NCBI GenBank assembly: GCA_017502915.1
Contig: JAFVUB010000003.1
Coordinates: 62,001-126,000, forward strand
Direction: 5' to 3'
Length of the DNA: 64,000 bases
DNA from: Clostridia bacterium
GTDB lineage: Bacteria > Bacillota > Clostridia > Oscillospirales > CAG-272
Within the stretch, counting starts at the first letter, position 1. Each line of letters opens with the position of its first letter. The notes beneath the pieces were generated by a model, which made no database searches, had not been told where the DNA came from, and was given only the letters and a program-made list of their open reading frames with translations. The position numbers were made by a program, and so were the translations under genes. This document shows positions 1 through 7,671 of the stretch, piece after piece.

Positions 1-785
1 CTCGTGCTTGAGAAGAAGGTAACGCCACCGTCAAAGCCTTTGCCGAAGGAAAGAGTTGTGGGATCCTCGGCATTCACCGTCAGATGTACGCACGGCTCGT
101 GCGAGAAAAGATTTGCCTTGGCGTCTCGGTATTCGTCCATGCCCGTGTGCCAATCAAGATGATTGGGCGTCAGATTTGTGACCACCGCGCGTTTCACTGA
201 GCGATGCACCGTCATCAGCTGAAAGCTCGACAGCTCAACCACGACGAAATCGTCCCTTCCGATCTCGTTGAGTCGAGGCAAAAGCGGCTCTCCGATATTT
301 CCGCCAACGAAAACGCGACGGTCGCTTTTATCAAGTCTTATCTGCTCTTCAAGCAGCTTACCGATAAGGGTCGTGGTGGTCGTTTTACCGTCACTTCCCG
401 TAACTCCGAGTATGTTTTCGCAATCGGTCAGCTCAAAGAACAGCTCCATCTCGGATGTCAGCAAGGCTCCGCGCTCAACTGCCGCGCGTATTTGCGGCAG
501 GTCCGGTCTTATCCCGGGCGAGCGAAAGATCACCGTGCTTTCAGTCTCGTCTCCACCTATCTCTTCGAGGTAGTCATCTCCCGTCAAAAGCTTTACGCCC
601 AGCTCTTTCAGCTCGCTCGCCGTTTGAAAGAGACGCTCCTCGCTCTTCTTGTCGCGTCCGTATATGTTTTCAGCTCCGTTCTTTACCAAGAAGCGGCAAA
701 GCGGAAGGTTTGAAACGCCAAGTCCCAGCACCTCACAGCGTCCACGTTTTATCTTTTCGAGCAGATCTCGTCCAAATTCAGTCAC
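1..785 (-). CDS. murD: UDP-N-acetylmuramoylalanine--D-glutamate ligase MurD (C-terminal part cut off by window edge)
   Basis: Reading leftward from a GTG at 783-785 gives 261 open codons running off the left edge. The product adds D-Glu to UDP-MurNAc-L-Ala in the cytoplasmic stage of peptidoglycan synthesis. Visible are an N-terminal Rossmann-like stretch (GLGVSNLPL, about residue 21), the Mur ligase ATP-binding loop GVTGSDGKTTTT (about 127-138) and the MurD-typical NLTPNHLDWH followed by MDEYRDAK (about 206-225). A purine-rich GGGGGGAAA lies 6-15 bases before the GTG. It is divergent from the topoisomerase gene. The C-terminal domain is outside the window. MurD rather than MurC/E/F is supported by the NHLDWH block. 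Confidence 0.93.
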   Translation of the reverse strand, partial: MTEFGRDLLEKIKRGRCEVLGLGVSNLPLCRFLVKNGAENIYGRDKKSEERLFQTASELKELGVKLLTGDDYLEEIGGDETESTVIFRSPGIRPDLPQIRAAVERGALLTSEMELFFELTDCENILGVTGSDGKTTTTTLIGKLLEEQIRLDKSDRRVFVGGNIGEPLLPRLNEIGRDDFVVVELSSFQLMTVHRSVKRAVVTNLTPNHLDWHTGMDEYRDAKANLFSHEPCVHLTVNAEDPTTLSFGKGFDGGVTFFSST

Positions 786-875
786 AGTATATTTCCCCCC
801 ATAATACTATATACATTATATCTTATATTCTCGCAATATGCAATAGTATTTTGGCATAAATTTTCGAAATACCCC

Positions 876-904
876 TTTTCAAACCACAAGATATATGGTA
901 TAAT
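876..904 (+). promoter_or_regulatory. candidate promoter for the topoisomerase B gene
   Basis: A perfect TATAAT lies at 899-904, 17 bp after a weak -35-like TTTTCA (876-881). It is in the AT-rich divergent gap between murD and the gene starting at 955. The -35 match is poor, so only the -10 is convincing. Confidence 0.45.
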
Positions 905-954
905 TTAGTTTGGAGTAATATATGATGTATTTTACATAAATCACGGAGGTGCTT

Positions 955-2967
955 ATGGCATCAAAAAGCAAGATCGAAAATCAGTCTCAGCAGTACAACG
1001 ACCAGAGCATAAAGGCGCTCAAGGGCGCGGACCGAGTTCGCAAGCGCCCCGGCGTTATCTTCGGTTCGGACGGACTTGACGGCTGCGAGCATTCCTTTTT
1101 CGAAATACTTTCAAACTCGGTTGACGAGGCTCGTGACGGTCACGGCTCGGAGATCCGAGTGACCGCATATAACGACAACTCGATCCAGGTCGATGACCAC
1201 GGTCGCGGAGTTCCGCTGGGCTGGAACGAGTCCGAGCAGCGCTTTAACTGGGATCTTATATACTGTGAGCTCTACGCCGGAGGTAAGTACGACAACAACT
1301 CGGGCGATTCGGCATATGAGTATTCTCTCGGACTTAACGGTCTCGGCGCTTGCGCCACGCAGTACAGCTCTGAATATATGAGGGTCGAATCGTACGACGG
1401 AACTTACTGTCGCTCGATCGAATTCAGAAAGGGTGAGCCGGTCACCGGTCAGCTTGAGGAGCGTGAGCTTTCAAAGAACGAGCGCAGGACAGGAACCGTC
1501 ATTCGTTGGCGGCCCGACCTTGAGGTCTTCACCGATATCAATATCCCCAGAGAGTTCTTCGTTGATACTCTCAAGCGGCAGTCGGTTGTCAACCCCGGAA
1601 TCAGCTTCGTTCTCAATTTTCAGGAAAACGACGGCAGCTTCACGGCGCAGGAGTTTCTTTACCAAAACGGAATTTCGGATTACGTTGCCGAGATAGCCGG
1701 AAGCACGGCCCGTACCCAGCCCGTCCTTTGGCACCTCGAGACCACCGGACGTGACCGCGCGGACAAGGACGACTATAAGCTCAAGGCGGACTTTTCCTTC
1801 TGTGTTTCAAACACGGTAAACGTTATCGAATATTATCACAACTCCAGCTTCCTCGAGCACGGCGGCTCGCCCGACAAGGCGATGCGCAGTGCCATGACCT
1901 ACGCGGTGGACAAGTATCTCAAGAACACCGGCAAGTATACGAAAAACGAAGCGAAGATCACCTTTAACGATATTGCCGACTGCCTTATATACGTCAGCAA
2001 CAGCTTCTCAACCTTGACCTCTTACGAGAACCAGACCAAGAAGTCGATCACGAACAGCTTTATCTACGAAGCCATGAACGAGTTCTTGAGGCACAACCTT
2101 GAGGTCTATTTTATGGAAAACCCCATGGAGGCGGAAACGCTTGCAACTCAGGTCCTTATCAACAAGCGCTCGCGCGAGTCGGCCGAAAGCACCCGTCTTA
2201 ACATCAAGAAAAAGCTTACCGGAACTATTGACATCGCAAATCGCGTTGAAAAGTTCGTCAACTGCCGTTCAAAGGACCCCGCCGTACGCGAGCTTTATAT
2301 AGTTGAGGGAGATTCGGCGTTGACCTCCTGTAAGCTCGGTCGAAACGCCGAGTATCAGGCTATCATTCCCGTCCGAGGCAAGACGCTCAACTGCTTGAAG
2401 AGCAGCTACGAAAAGATATTCAAAAACGAGATCATAACCGATCTTTTGAAGGTCATCGGCTGCGGAGTCGAGATAAACGGTAAGGTCAAGGGTGACATTG
2501 CCGCGTTTGATATAAATCTTCTTCGCTGGTCCAAAATAATCATATGTACCGATGCCGACGAGGACGGTTTCCAGATCAGAACGCTTTTGCTGACCCTCTT
2601 CTATCGCCTGTTGCCAACCCTTATAAAAGAAGAAAGGGTCTTTATAGCCGAGTCTCCGCTGTTTGAGATATCGACCAAGGACAAGACCTATTTTGCCTAC
2701 GACGAATTTGAAAAGGCAAGCATACTCAAAAAGCTGGACGGCAAAAAGTATACCCTTCAAAGATCAAAGGGACTTGGCGAGAACGAGCCCGATATGATGT
2801 GGGAGACCACTATGAATCCCGAGACCCGTCGCCTCGTTTCAATAAAATCCGCCGACCCCAAGGCAACCGAATGGATCTTTGATACTCTGCTTGGCGATTC
2901 GCTTGCCGAGCGCAAGCGCTTCATCAGCGATCACGGCGCAGAATACATTAAGGAGGCTGACATTTAA
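955..2967 (+). CDS. type IIA topoisomerase B subunit (GyrB/ParE family), divergent
   Basis: A 670-residue protein of the ATP-driven type IIA topoisomerase B-subunit family. The GHKL ATPase half shows FFEILSNSVDEA (E50, N54), the DDHGRGVP loop (about 80-87) and a glycine lid-like LGLNGLGACAT. The Toprim half shows YIVEGDSALTSCKLGRN and TDADEDGFQIRTLLLTLFYR. The start is the ATG at 955, 5 bases after GGAGG; an upstream in-frame GTG at 949 is less likely. Canonical GyrB/ParE read EGDSAGGSAKQGRD and DADVDGxHIRT, so both Toprim motifs here are altered although the acidic residues remain. No A subunit (gyrA/parC) follows; plsY overlaps the stop. ParE is the likeliest assignment, but partner and substrate are not shown. 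Confidence 0.85.
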   Translation: MASKSKIENQSQQYNDQSIKALKGADRVRKRPGVIFGSDGLDGCEHSFFEILSNSVDEARDGHGSEIRVTAYNDNSIQVDDHGRGVPLGWNESEQRFNWDLIYCELYAGGKYDNNSGDSAYEYSLGLNGLGACATQYSSEYMRVESYDGTYCRSIEFRKGEPVTGQLEERELSKNERRTGTVIRWRPDLEVFTDINIPREFFVDTLKRQSVVNPGISFVLNFQENDGSFTAQEFLYQNGISDYVAEIAGSTARTQPVLWHLETTGRDRADKDDYKLKADFSFCVSNTVNVIEYYHNSSFLEHGGSPDKAMRSAMTYAVDKYLKNTGKYTKNEAKITFNDIADCLIYVSNSFSTLTSYENQTKKSITNSFIYEAMNEFLRHNLEVYFMENPMEAETLATQVLINKRSRESAESTRLNIKKKLTGTIDIANRVEKFVNCRSKDPAVRELYIVEGDSALTSCKLGRNAEYQAIIPVRGKTLNCLKSSYEKIFKNEIITDLLKVIGCGVEINGKVKGDIAAFDINLLRWSKIIICTDADEDGFQIRTLLLTLFYRLLPTLIKEERVFIAESPLFEISTKDKTYFAYDEFEKASILKKLDGKKYTLQRSKGLGENEPDMMWETTMNPETRRLVSIKSADPKATEWIFDTLLGDSLAERKRFISDHGAEYIKEADI

Positions 2968-3815
2968 TGACCTACGATATTTTCAGAATAATCGGGCTCG
3001 TTCGTTTTTACGCGCTCCGACTTCTCTCGGTCGCACCGACCTGGTATTACGTTATCTTCGGCGCGTCGGTGATCGCGTGTATCGTTCTCCCCTATCTTAT
3101 GGGCGGGCTGAACTTTGCTATTATCCTTTCTAAGAAAAAATACGGCGTTGACATTCGCGACTTCGGATCGGGCAACGCCGGTATGACAAATATGCGACGG
3201 ACCTTCGGCAAAAAGGCGGGAGTTATCACGCTCGCCGGCGATATGGCAAAAACGGTCGTCTCCTGCCTGCTCGGTTATTTCCTGCTCGGCAGACTCGGCG
3301 CGTATATCGCAGGATTTTTCTGTATGATGGGTCATATGTTCCCTATGAAATATAAGTTCAAAGGCGGCAAGGGTGTGGCTTGCACCGCTATCGTGGTGCT
3401 TATGACCGATCTCGGCAGCCCCGTTTACTACTTCCCCGTGGTTTTCGTTATCCTCTTTGCCTGCTTCGCCGTCATAGTTCTCGGAACCAAGTACGTTTCC
3501 CTTGGTTCTATTATGGCGGTGGCTCTCTACCCCGTTTTCAGAAATGCGTTCGAGATGTCTGCCTTCACGGCTATGTCTGTCGAGATCGCAAAATCGATCG
3601 AGTCCGGCGTTGCGCTCGACCCATACAGGCAAATGCTTTATTCCATCTCACTGACCGACGTCTCCTTCTACTCTATCATATCGGTGCTGATCGCCGTTAT
3701 GGTCATCTTTATGCACCGCGCGAACATGAAGCGAATGCTGAACCGAGAAGAACCCAAGTTTGAGCTTGGTAAGAAGGCCGAAAAGTCTATTTTTGAAGAA
3801 AAAGACGGTAATTAA
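2967..3815 (+). CDS. plsY: glycerol-3-phosphate acyltransferase PlsY
   Basis: Membrane acyltransferase that moves an acyl group from acyl-phosphate to glycerol-3-phosphate, the first step of phospholipid synthesis. It shows the three PlsY signature blocks: GSGNAGMTNMRRTFG near residue 70, the GHMFPMKYKFKGGKGVA block near 130, and hydrophobic helices around them. The ATG overlaps the upstream stop (TAATG) and follows AAGGAGG. At 282 residues it is longer than the usual ~200; the excess is an extended loop and a charged C-terminal tail (GKKAEKSIFEEKDGN). Translational coupling to the topoisomerase gene is likely. Confidence 0.9.
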   Translation: MTYDIFRIIGLVRFYALRLLSVAPTWYYVIFGASVIACIVLPYLMGGLNFAIILSKKKYGVDIRDFGSGNAGMTNMRRTFGKKAGVITLAGDMAKTVVSCLLGYFLLGRLGAYIAGFFCMMGHMFPMKYKFKGGKGVACTAIVVLMTDLGSPVYYFPVVFVILFACFAVIVLGTKYVSLGSIMAVALYPVFRNAFEMSAFTAMSVEIAKSIESGVALDPYRQMLYSISLTDVSFYSIISVLIAVMVIFMHRANMKRMLNREEPKFELGKKAEKSIFEEKDGN

Positions 3816-3816
3816 A

Positions 3817-4974
3817 ATGGATATCCCCGTAAAAAACAGTCTTGCCGAGCTGGTGCTCCGGTCGGCAACTCTCGGCGCGCTGAAAAAAGCGGTTTTCTCG
3901 AAGCCGCAGGATAAAACGCTGATCCGCGCCATTTGCACTCTTCGCCTGATAAACGGTCGGCGCGCGCTTCAGCTCGAGAGCTTTCATACCGACAACAAGG
4001 CAACCCATAAAAATCTGTTTCTTGACGATGCCTCGGTGTCAAGCGAGATCGTTTCGTTTGCCGAGGGCTTTTCGCAGATAAATCTGTTGACCACCTCGGG
4101 AGACTGTGAGTACCGCCGCTCCTCCTCAGGCAAGGAGATTTTGCTCGGCGGAGATAAGCTCGGGCGAGCTTTGCGCTCTCCCGTAGAGCGTATCGACATC
4201 ACCGGGAATAACCGCGAAAAGAACCGTATCCTTAACGGCTCCGAGCCCTTTTTGATAGAGCTTGGTGTCAGCGACAAAAGCGGTCGTCCTCATGACAAAA
4301 AGCTGCCCAAGCTTCGCCAGATCAACCGTTTTCTCGAATACGTTCGCGATGCCGAAAAGCATCTGCCTTCAAGCGGCACGCTGACGATTTGCGATCTCTG
4401 CTGCGGCAAGAGCTATCTTTCCTTTGCTATCTATCACTATTTCACGGTGATAAAAAAGCGCGAGGTCGAGATGTACTGCGTCGACCTCAAGGACGACGTT
4501 ATGAGGTTCTGCGCCAATGCTGCCGAGTCGCTCGGCTTTTCGGGTCTGCACTTCACGTCGGGCGACGTTTCGGCGTATCAGCCTGAGCGAATGCCTGATA
4601 TGGTAGTATCTCTCCACGCCTGCGATACCGCAACCGATCTCGTGTTGGATAAAGCCGCAGACTGGCGCACCAAGGTCGTTTTGTCCACTCCGTGCTGTCA
4701 CCACGAGCTAAACCATAATCTCAACTGCCCTGCCGTTTCCTTTATTGCGGAGCATTCGATGCTTCGTCAGAAATTCTGCGATGCCGCAACCGACGCTCTG
4801 CGATTGAAAAAGCTTCAATCGGTGGGATACAGCGTTGAAGCCGTTGAGCTGGTCGACCCCGACGACACTCCAAAGAACATTCTTTTGCGCGCCGTTTTGA
4901 CCGGCAAGGAAAACAAAGCCGCGCTCGAGGAGTATCTGGCGGTCCGTCGTTTCTTATACGGTGACGATAAATGA
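3817..4974 (+). CDS. class I SAM-dependent methyltransferase
   Basis: A 385-residue protein beginning at ATG 3817 directly after the plsY stop. The C-terminal half carries a class I methyltransferase fold: motif I ICDLCCGKSYLSFAIYHYF (about 207-225), an acidic second strand YCVDLKDDVM, and VVSLHACDTATDLVLDKA, a block typical of the METTL25/RRNAD1-like Methyltransf_32 group. The pair of cysteines in STPCCHHEL follows. The N-terminal half has no recognised motif and could bind the substrate, perhaps RNA or protein. The substrate is unknown. It overlaps the next ATG by 4 bases, so it is likely co-translated with the Mur ligase-like gene. Confidence 0.8.
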   Translation: MDIPVKNSLAELVLRSATLGALKKAVFSKPQDKTLIRAICTLRLINGRRALQLESFHTDNKATHKNLFLDDASVSSEIVSFAEGFSQINLLTTSGDCEYRRSSSGKEILLGGDKLGRALRSPVERIDITGNNREKNRILNGSEPFLIELGVSDKSGRPHDKKLPKLRQINRFLEYVRDAEKHLPSSGTLTICDLCCGKSYLSFAIYHYFTVIKKREVEMYCVDLKDDVMRFCANAAESLGFSGLHFTSGDVSAYQPERMPDMVVSLHACDTATDLVLDKAADWRTKVVLSTPCCHHELNHNLNCPAVSFIAEHSMLRQKFCDAATDALRLKKLQSVGYSVEAVELVDPDDTPKNILLRAVLTGKENKAALEEYLAVRRFLYGDDK

Positions 4975-6248
4975 CCTATATAAACGCCGTTAAATTTTTA
5001 AATTCGCGCATCGAGGGAGTTCCGTCCCCCGAGCGTATGAGGTTGCTCTGCCGTTATCTTGGAGATCCGCAACGCCATCTTCGCTTCATCCATATAGCGG
5101 GCGGCGCGGGAAAGAGCTCGACCGCAACGATGCTCTCGGTTATCCTTGCTGAGTCGGGATATAAGATAGGAAGGCTTACTACGTCGGTCGTTCGCGAGCC
5201 GAGAGAGCTTATCTCTGTCTCAAACTCTCCGATCTCTCATAAGGACTTTGCAAAATACGTTGAACGTGTCGTGTCTGCCGCCGAAACGATGAAGGCAGAC
5301 ATCAAAGCCTCATCCGACGGAGTTGAACCGTGCGAGGACGAAACCTCTCTTTCAAAAAAGCCCAAGATAACCAAAAATCTGCTTGAGGGGCGCATCTCTC
5401 CCGATCCTATCAGATCCGAGATCGTGACCGCCGCCGCCTTTCTCGCTTTCAAAGAAAACGACTGCAATTTAGCTCTTCTTGAGTGCGGCGAGAGCCGTGC
5501 CGACCCAACAAGCATAATTGACCCCCCTCTCGTTTCGGTCGTTTGCGGCAAGAGCTTTTCGGACGATCAGCTGAGGACCGGCGTCGGTATCATCCGCCGC
5601 GGAACGCGTGAGGTCGTTTCCTCCGCTCCTATGGGCGAGGCGTACAACGCGATCCTTGACGCCTGTGTCAGAACCGGAGCAAGACTCACGGTTCCCGCAA
5701 GGGGCGAGCTTAAGCTTATACGCTCGGGGCTTGGAAGTCGTGATTTCGAATATCGAGGCAAGGAATATTCGGTTCCCTTTTGCGCCGAGTATCAGCTTCT
5801 CAACGCCTTGACAGCTATAGAAACAGTCTACGCCCTTCGCAGAACCGGAACGGCACTGCACAGCGCAGACGTCTCACGCGGAATCTCTCGTGCGAGAATA
5901 CCCTTGAGATTTGAGCTTTTTGCCGCGTCTCCCGCCGTTATAATAGACGGCGCCGCCACAGACGAGCAGGCCCTCGCCCTGTGCGAATCGCTTTCTGCCG
6001 TTTCGCAGATGATCGGAAAACGTCTGGTCGTTGTAAGCGACTCTCATATCTGTGTGTCGCCCGATCGTCTCGAAGCGCTTGGCTTTACCGTTGCAGAGGA
6101 GATGTCTCCCGTGACTGAGGCAGATGACAAGCGTGTCGCCGCCCGACTTCGCCGTCTCTCCTCCGACGAAACTATGCTTATCCTCGGCTCTCTTACGTTT
6201 ACGGGAAGGGTCAAGAACGCCGTTCTCCGTTTTATGGCGTATACTTAA
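4971..6248 (+). CDS. Mur ligase family protein, FolC-like (folylpolyglutamate/dihydrofolate synthase type)
   Basis: A 425-residue Mur ligase family protein. The N-terminus (YINAVKFLNSRI...PSPERMRLLCRYLGDP) and the ATP loop FIHIAGGAGKSSTATML (about 39-55) follow the FolC layout, and a Mur ligase C-terminal domain is suggested by RIPLRFELF...VIIDGAATDEQA (about 305-330). FolC normally has AGTNGKGS; here the loop reads AGGAGKSS. The usual omega-loop region is unusual and carries a charged insertion (about 107-135). Folate polyglutamylation is the family expectation; a related acid-amide ligase cannot be excluded. The ATG overlaps the preceding stop (ATGA) and a strong terminator follows. Confidence 0.75.
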   Translation: MTYINAVKFLNSRIEGVPSPERMRLLCRYLGDPQRHLRFIHIAGGAGKSSTATMLSVILAESGYKIGRLTTSVVREPRELISVSNSPISHKDFAKYVERVVSAAETMKADIKASSDGVEPCEDETSLSKKPKITKNLLEGRISPDPIRSEIVTAAAFLAFKENDCNLALLECGESRADPTSIIDPPLVSVVCGKSFSDDQLRTGVGIIRRGTREVVSSAPMGEAYNAILDACVRTGARLTVPARGELKLIRSGLGSRDFEYRGKEYSVPFCAEYQLLNALTAIETVYALRRTGTALHSADVSRGISRARIPLRFELFAASPAVIIDGAATDEQALALCESLSAVSQMIGKRLVVVSDSHICVSPDRLEALGFTVAEEMSPVTEADDKRVAARLRRLSSDETMLILGSLTFTGRVKNAVLRFMAYT

Positions 6249-6251
6249 TAC

Positions 6252-6284
6252 AAAAAAGCAACGGTCGTCGACCGTTGCTTTTTT
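6252..6284 (+). terminator. rho-independent terminator after the plsY-folC run
   Basis: A 14-bp perfect stem (6252-6265 with 6271-6284), 5-base loop CGTCG, GC-rich core and a run of six T at the 3' side. It sits immediately after the FolC-like stop and just before the marR promoter. Confidence 0.93.
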
Positions 6285-6338
6285 GTTGACATTTCAACAA
6301 GCTTGTGGTATAATTTATTTTAGTGTTGAAATATCAAC
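6285..6338 (+). promoter_or_regulatory. marR promoter with two palindromic operators
   Basis: A consensus promoter: TTGACA (6286-6291), 17 bp, TATAAT (6309-6314). Two copies of a 14-bp inverted repeat GTTGA-N4-TCAAC are present, one covering the -35 (6285-6298) and one just downstream of the -10 (6325-6338). This is the layout of MarR autorepression, so the encoded regulator is the likely ligand. Confidence 0.88.
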
Positions 6339-6362
6339 TAAAACATAAGTAAGGAGGTTCCC

Positions 6363-6842
6363 GTGAAAGAAAGATTTGAGACCTTCACCGTATTGATCGC
6401 CAAGATCAGCCGAAATATTCGCAAGATAAAAAATCACGAGATGGCTGAATACGATCTGCGAAGTCCTCACGTCTCCTGCCTTTACTACCTGTATTCGTCA
6501 GACTCGCTGACCGCCGCCGAGCTTTGCGAGCGCTGCGAGGAGGACAAGGCAACGATATCGCGCTCTCTTGACCATCTCAAGAAAAACGGATTTCTTGAAA
6601 ACGGCACTGTCGGCTCCAAGCGCTATAAGACCCCTCTTGTCTTGACCGACAAGGGCAAAGAGGTCGGAAAAAAGATATCGGACAAGATCAACAGCGTTCT
6701 CGATGAGATAAGCCGCGATCTGAGCGAAAAGGAGCGCGTTGAGTTCTATCGCAGTCTATCTGTGGTCTCTGACGGACTTGACACGATCTGCAGCCGTCTC
6801 GAAGAAAAGTCAACTCGCAACGCATCCAATACCATAGCTTGA
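6363..6842 (+). CDS. MarR family transcriptional regulator
   Basis: A 159-residue winged-helix repressor starting at GTG 6363, 6 bases after AAGGAGG. The helix-turn-helix is LTAAELCERCEEDKATISRSLDHLKKNGFL (around 49-78), followed by the wing VGSKRYKTPLVLTDKGKEVG, with flanking helices that form the MarR dimer interface. The matched palindromes at its promoter suggest autorepression relieved by a ligand. No obvious target gene is divergently placed; the next gene is convergent and their 3' ends overlap by 33 bases. The ligand is unknown. Confidence 0.9.
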   Translation: MKERFETFTVLIAKISRNIRKIKNHEMAEYDLRSPHVSCLYYLYSSDSLTAAELCERCEEDKATISRSLDHLKKNGFLENGTVGSKRYKTPLVLTDKGKEVGKKISDKINSVLDEISRDLSEKERVEFYRSLSVVSDGLDTICSRLEEKSTRNASNTIA

Positions 6843-7448
6843 TGCAAAGCGTTCGGCGTAAGTGCCGGATGAGCAGTATATGGTAAGCCCTTTGCAATAG
6901 GCAAAAGCATCGTATCCTATCTCGGTAACCGTATCCGGTATCGTCAGGCTTTTCAACGATGTGCAGCCCGAAAAGGCAAACCAGCCAAGTCTTGTAACTC
7001 CGCTCGGTATCGACACCGACGTCAGTTTTGTGTTGCCCGAGAACACACTGTCAGCTATCGCCGTCACGTTGTACTCTCCCAGCTTTTCGGGGATAACGAG
7101 GACCGAATAATTTCCGCTGTACCCCGTTATAACCGCACCGCCGTTTTCAACCGTATATGTAAACGGCGAGGGCTCTGACGTATCTTCCGTGGAATCGGAC
7201 GACGGCACGTCTGTCTTACCCGCCGCGGCGAGCAAGCTCTCAAGCTCGGCAAGCTTTTTTGAGTATTCGGCTTCGTTTTTCTCTTTTTCGGCGCGGAGCT
7301 GGTCGACCTCACCCTCAAGCAAGCTTATAAGACTTGAGTATACGTCATTCGGAACGTCCGTTTCGTTGCTCGTTCCGCTCTCCGAGGAGCAGGACGGCAG
7401 GCAAAGCAACGCAATAAAAGCGGCAACAAAAAGCGCAATAAATTTCAA
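6810..7448 (-). CDS. lipoprotein with coiled coil and BspA-type leucine-rich repeats
   Basis: A 212-residue surface protein. The TTG start (7446-7448) follows GGAGGACATTAC. A signal peptide with lipobox LCLPSC (Cys about 20) predicts lipid anchoring. A charged coiled coil (VDQLRAEKEKNEAEYSKKLAEL, split here as residues about 49-70) is followed by BspA/LRR_5-type repeats, for example LTSVSIPSGVTRLGWFAFSG and LKSLTIPDTVTEIGYDAF (about 140-185). Such proteins are often adhesins or sensors; no specific ligand can be named. It overlaps the marR end convergently and no terminator separates the two. Confidence 0.82.
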   Translation of the reverse strand: MKFIALFVAAFIALLCLPSCSSESGTSNETDVPNDVYSSLISLLEGEVDQLRAEKEKNEAEYSKKLAELESLLAAAGKTDVPSSDSTEDTSEPSPFTYTVENGGAVITGYSGNYSVLVIPEKLGEYNVTAIADSVFSGNTKLTSVSIPSGVTRLGWFAFSGCTSLKSLTIPDTVTEIGYDAFAYCKGLTIYCSSGTYAERFASSYGIGCVAS

Positions 7449-7489
7449 AGTAATGTCCTCCGTTTATGATTTTTACGTCTTACGAGTCA

Positions 7490-7518
7490 AGTATACCCAA
7501 AAGCGCATCGCAATTCAA
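7490..7518 (-). promoter_or_regulatory. promoter of the LRR lipoprotein gene
   Basis: On the minus strand TTGAAT (7513-7518) is separated by 17 bp from TATACT (7490-7495), about 42 bp before the TTG start. Confidence 0.65.
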
Positions 7519-7558
7519 GCGGATTATGTCGACGCGAAAAATGTTTATACGATCGCTC

Positions 7559-7587
7559 TTGACCCCCACTGATTTATCTGTTATAAT
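7559..7587 (+). promoter_or_regulatory. promoter of the acyl-CoA ligase gene
   Basis: TTGACC (7559-7564), 17-bp spacer, TATAAT (7582-7587). It leaves a leader of about 80 bases before the ATG at 7672. Confidence 0.7.
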
Positions 7588-7671
7588 TATAATGTTAAAA
7601 TTTTGTGTTCATTACAACCATATAAAAAACACTATCAGCCGGCGCATTTGCTCGGCAGTAAGGGAGCTGTT

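Noticed and set aside
204-859. Plus-strand ORFs at the left edge
   Set aside because: They are shadows of murD on the minus strand, which carries clear Mur ligase motifs.
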